Assembly (NCBI GenBank): GCA_016206755.1
Contig: JACQQZ010000070.1
Coordinates: forward strand, 1-6,385
Source: Candidatus Omnitrophota bacterium
GTDB taxonomy: Bacteria > Omnitrophota > Gorgyraeia > 1-14-0-20-64-10 > JACQQZ01
Length of the DNA: 6,385 nucleotides
Direction of reading: 5' to 3'
Shown piece after piece: positions 5,688-6,385 of this stretch. The notes under the pieces were generated by a model. It was not told where the DNA came from and ran no database searches. It was given only the letters and a program-made list of their open reading frames with translations. The stretch's first letter is position 1; each line of letters begins with the position of its first letter. A program made the translations under genes and the position numbers.

Positions 5688-6385
5688 GGAAAACGCGAGT
5701 TTCCCTTCCCCGACGCCGACATGGATGATGCTTCCCTCGCGCATTTGGCCGGTAATAATTTCCTGAGCCAGCGGATCTTCCAGGTAGCGCTGAATGGTCC
5801 GCTTCAAGGGCCGGGCGCCGTAGATTGGATCGAAACCCTTGTCGATCAGGAACTCTTTGGCCTCCTGCGTCAATTCGATCTCCGCTTTGCGCTCTTTTAA
5901 GCGCTGTTTGACTTCCGCTATTTCCAGATCAACAATTTTAAACAGATCTTCGCGGGTCAGCGGCTGGAAGACGATGATGTCGTCGATGCGGTTGATGAAC
6001 TCCGGTTTGAACGTCCGCTTGACCTCATCCAGGAGCTTGGTCTTGATGTCTTGGTAATTCATCTCCGCCGCCGTTTTTTCGGCTTTAAACCCAAGACTCC
6101 CCTGCTTGCGCAGAAGCTCCGCTCCGATGTTCGAGGTCATGATGAGCATGACGTTCTTAAAATCCACTTTGCGTCCGAAACTGTCCGTCAGGCGGCCTTC
6201 TTCGAGCACCTGGAGCAGCAGGTTGAACACATCCGGATGCGCTTTCTCCAGCTCATCCAGGAGCACGACCGAGTAGGGCCTCCGGCGCACCTTCTCCGTC
6301 AACTGGCCCCCTTCCTCGTAGCCGACGTAGCCGGGCGGGGCCCCCACCAGCCGGGAAACATTGAACTTCTCCATGTACTCCGACA
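5661..6385 (-). CDS. clpC: ATP-dependent Clp protease ATP-binding subunit ClpC, C-terminal part (5' end outside window)
   Basis: ClpC is a cytoplasmic HSP100 unfoldase that feeds substrates to the ClpP peptidase. Only about the last 241 residues are present; the frame is open through the window edge, where the sequence reads SEYMEKF. The second AAA+ module lacks only its Walker A, which is upstream of the window. Visible elements are the pore loop GAPPGYVGYEEGGQLTE, Walker B SVVLLDELEKAHPDVF, sensor 1 IMTSNIGAELL, the arginine finger region FKPEFINRIDDIIVF, and sensor 2 YGARPLKR in the C-terminal D2-small domain. The SNIGAE and FKPEFINRID forms favour ClpC over ClpB, which usually has SNLGS. 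The protein ends soon after GEGKLAFSYE, as is normal for the family. Its final codons and stop lie in a 46-bp direct repeat. The ClpP-binding loop (e.g. LGF) is at the GSLGFK position shortly after sensor 1, supporting a protease partner. Confidence 0.92.
   Translation of the reverse strand, partial: SEYMEKFNVSRLVGAPPGYVGYEEGGQLTEKVRRRPYSVVLLDELEKAHPDVFNLLLQVLEEGRLTDSFGRKVDFKNVMLIMTSNIGAELLRKQGSLGFKAEKTAAEMNYQDIKTKLLDEVKRTFKPEFINRIDDIIVFQPLTREDLFKIVDLEIAEVKQRLKERKAEIELTQEAKEFLIDKGFDPIYGARPLKRTIQRYLEDPLAQEIITGQMREGSIIHVGVGEGKLAFSYEPVSASS

Overview
All genes in this window read on the minus strand. They form one closely packed, probably co-transcribed block cut at both ends. In transcription order (from high to low coordinate) they are: the C-terminal part of a ClpC-type AAA+ unfoldase (clpC, 6385-5661); an AsmA-like membrane-anchored protein (5527-3812); an MlaE-type permease (3786-3016); an MlaF-type ATPase (2976-2203); an MlaD-type MCE protein (2189-1455); a YacL-like membrane PIN-TRAM protein (1428-403); and the N-terminal 133 codons of ispD (400 to the window edge). 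No rRNA, tRNA, CRISPR array or transposase is visible. The largest gap without an established gene is about 133 bases, between clpC and the AsmA-like gene.

The organism is probably a diderm bacterium with moderately high GC. An MCE-type retrograde or anterograde lipid transporter together with an AsmA-like protein implies an outer membrane. ClpC (rather than ClpA) and the yacL-ispD pair are best known from Gram-positive bacteria and several deep-branching phyla. The mixture would fit a PVC-related or Omnitrophota-like lineage, but this is an impression from gene content and order and has not been tested by phylogeny.

Functionally, the centre is a lipid-transport operon. MlaE and MlaF form the inner-membrane ABC core, MlaD is the periplasmic lipid-binding ring, and the AsmA-like protein is a plausible partner in moving lipid across the periplasm. 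MlaB and MlaC genes are not present here. The flanks are housekeeping genes: protein quality control (clpC) upstream, then a PIN-TRAM nuclease-like protein and the MEP-pathway isoprenoid gene ispD downstream. Spacing is tight (2 to 29 bases) at every junction except clpC/asmA.

Two non-coding structures stand out. First, the 39-base mlaE-mlaF junction folds in the transcript into a 14-bp stem. Its 5' arm starts at the last base of the mlaE stop codon, and its 3' arm holds the mlaF ribosome-binding site and the first two bases of its GTG start. This looks like a translational-coupling switch. Second, the clpC/asmA junction holds a 46-bp direct repeat (one mismatch) flanking a 75-bp, hairpin-forming GC-rich segment. 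Removing one repeat copy plus the segment restores an ordinary 12-base clpC-asmA spacing, so this looks like an insertion or duplication into a once-compact operon.
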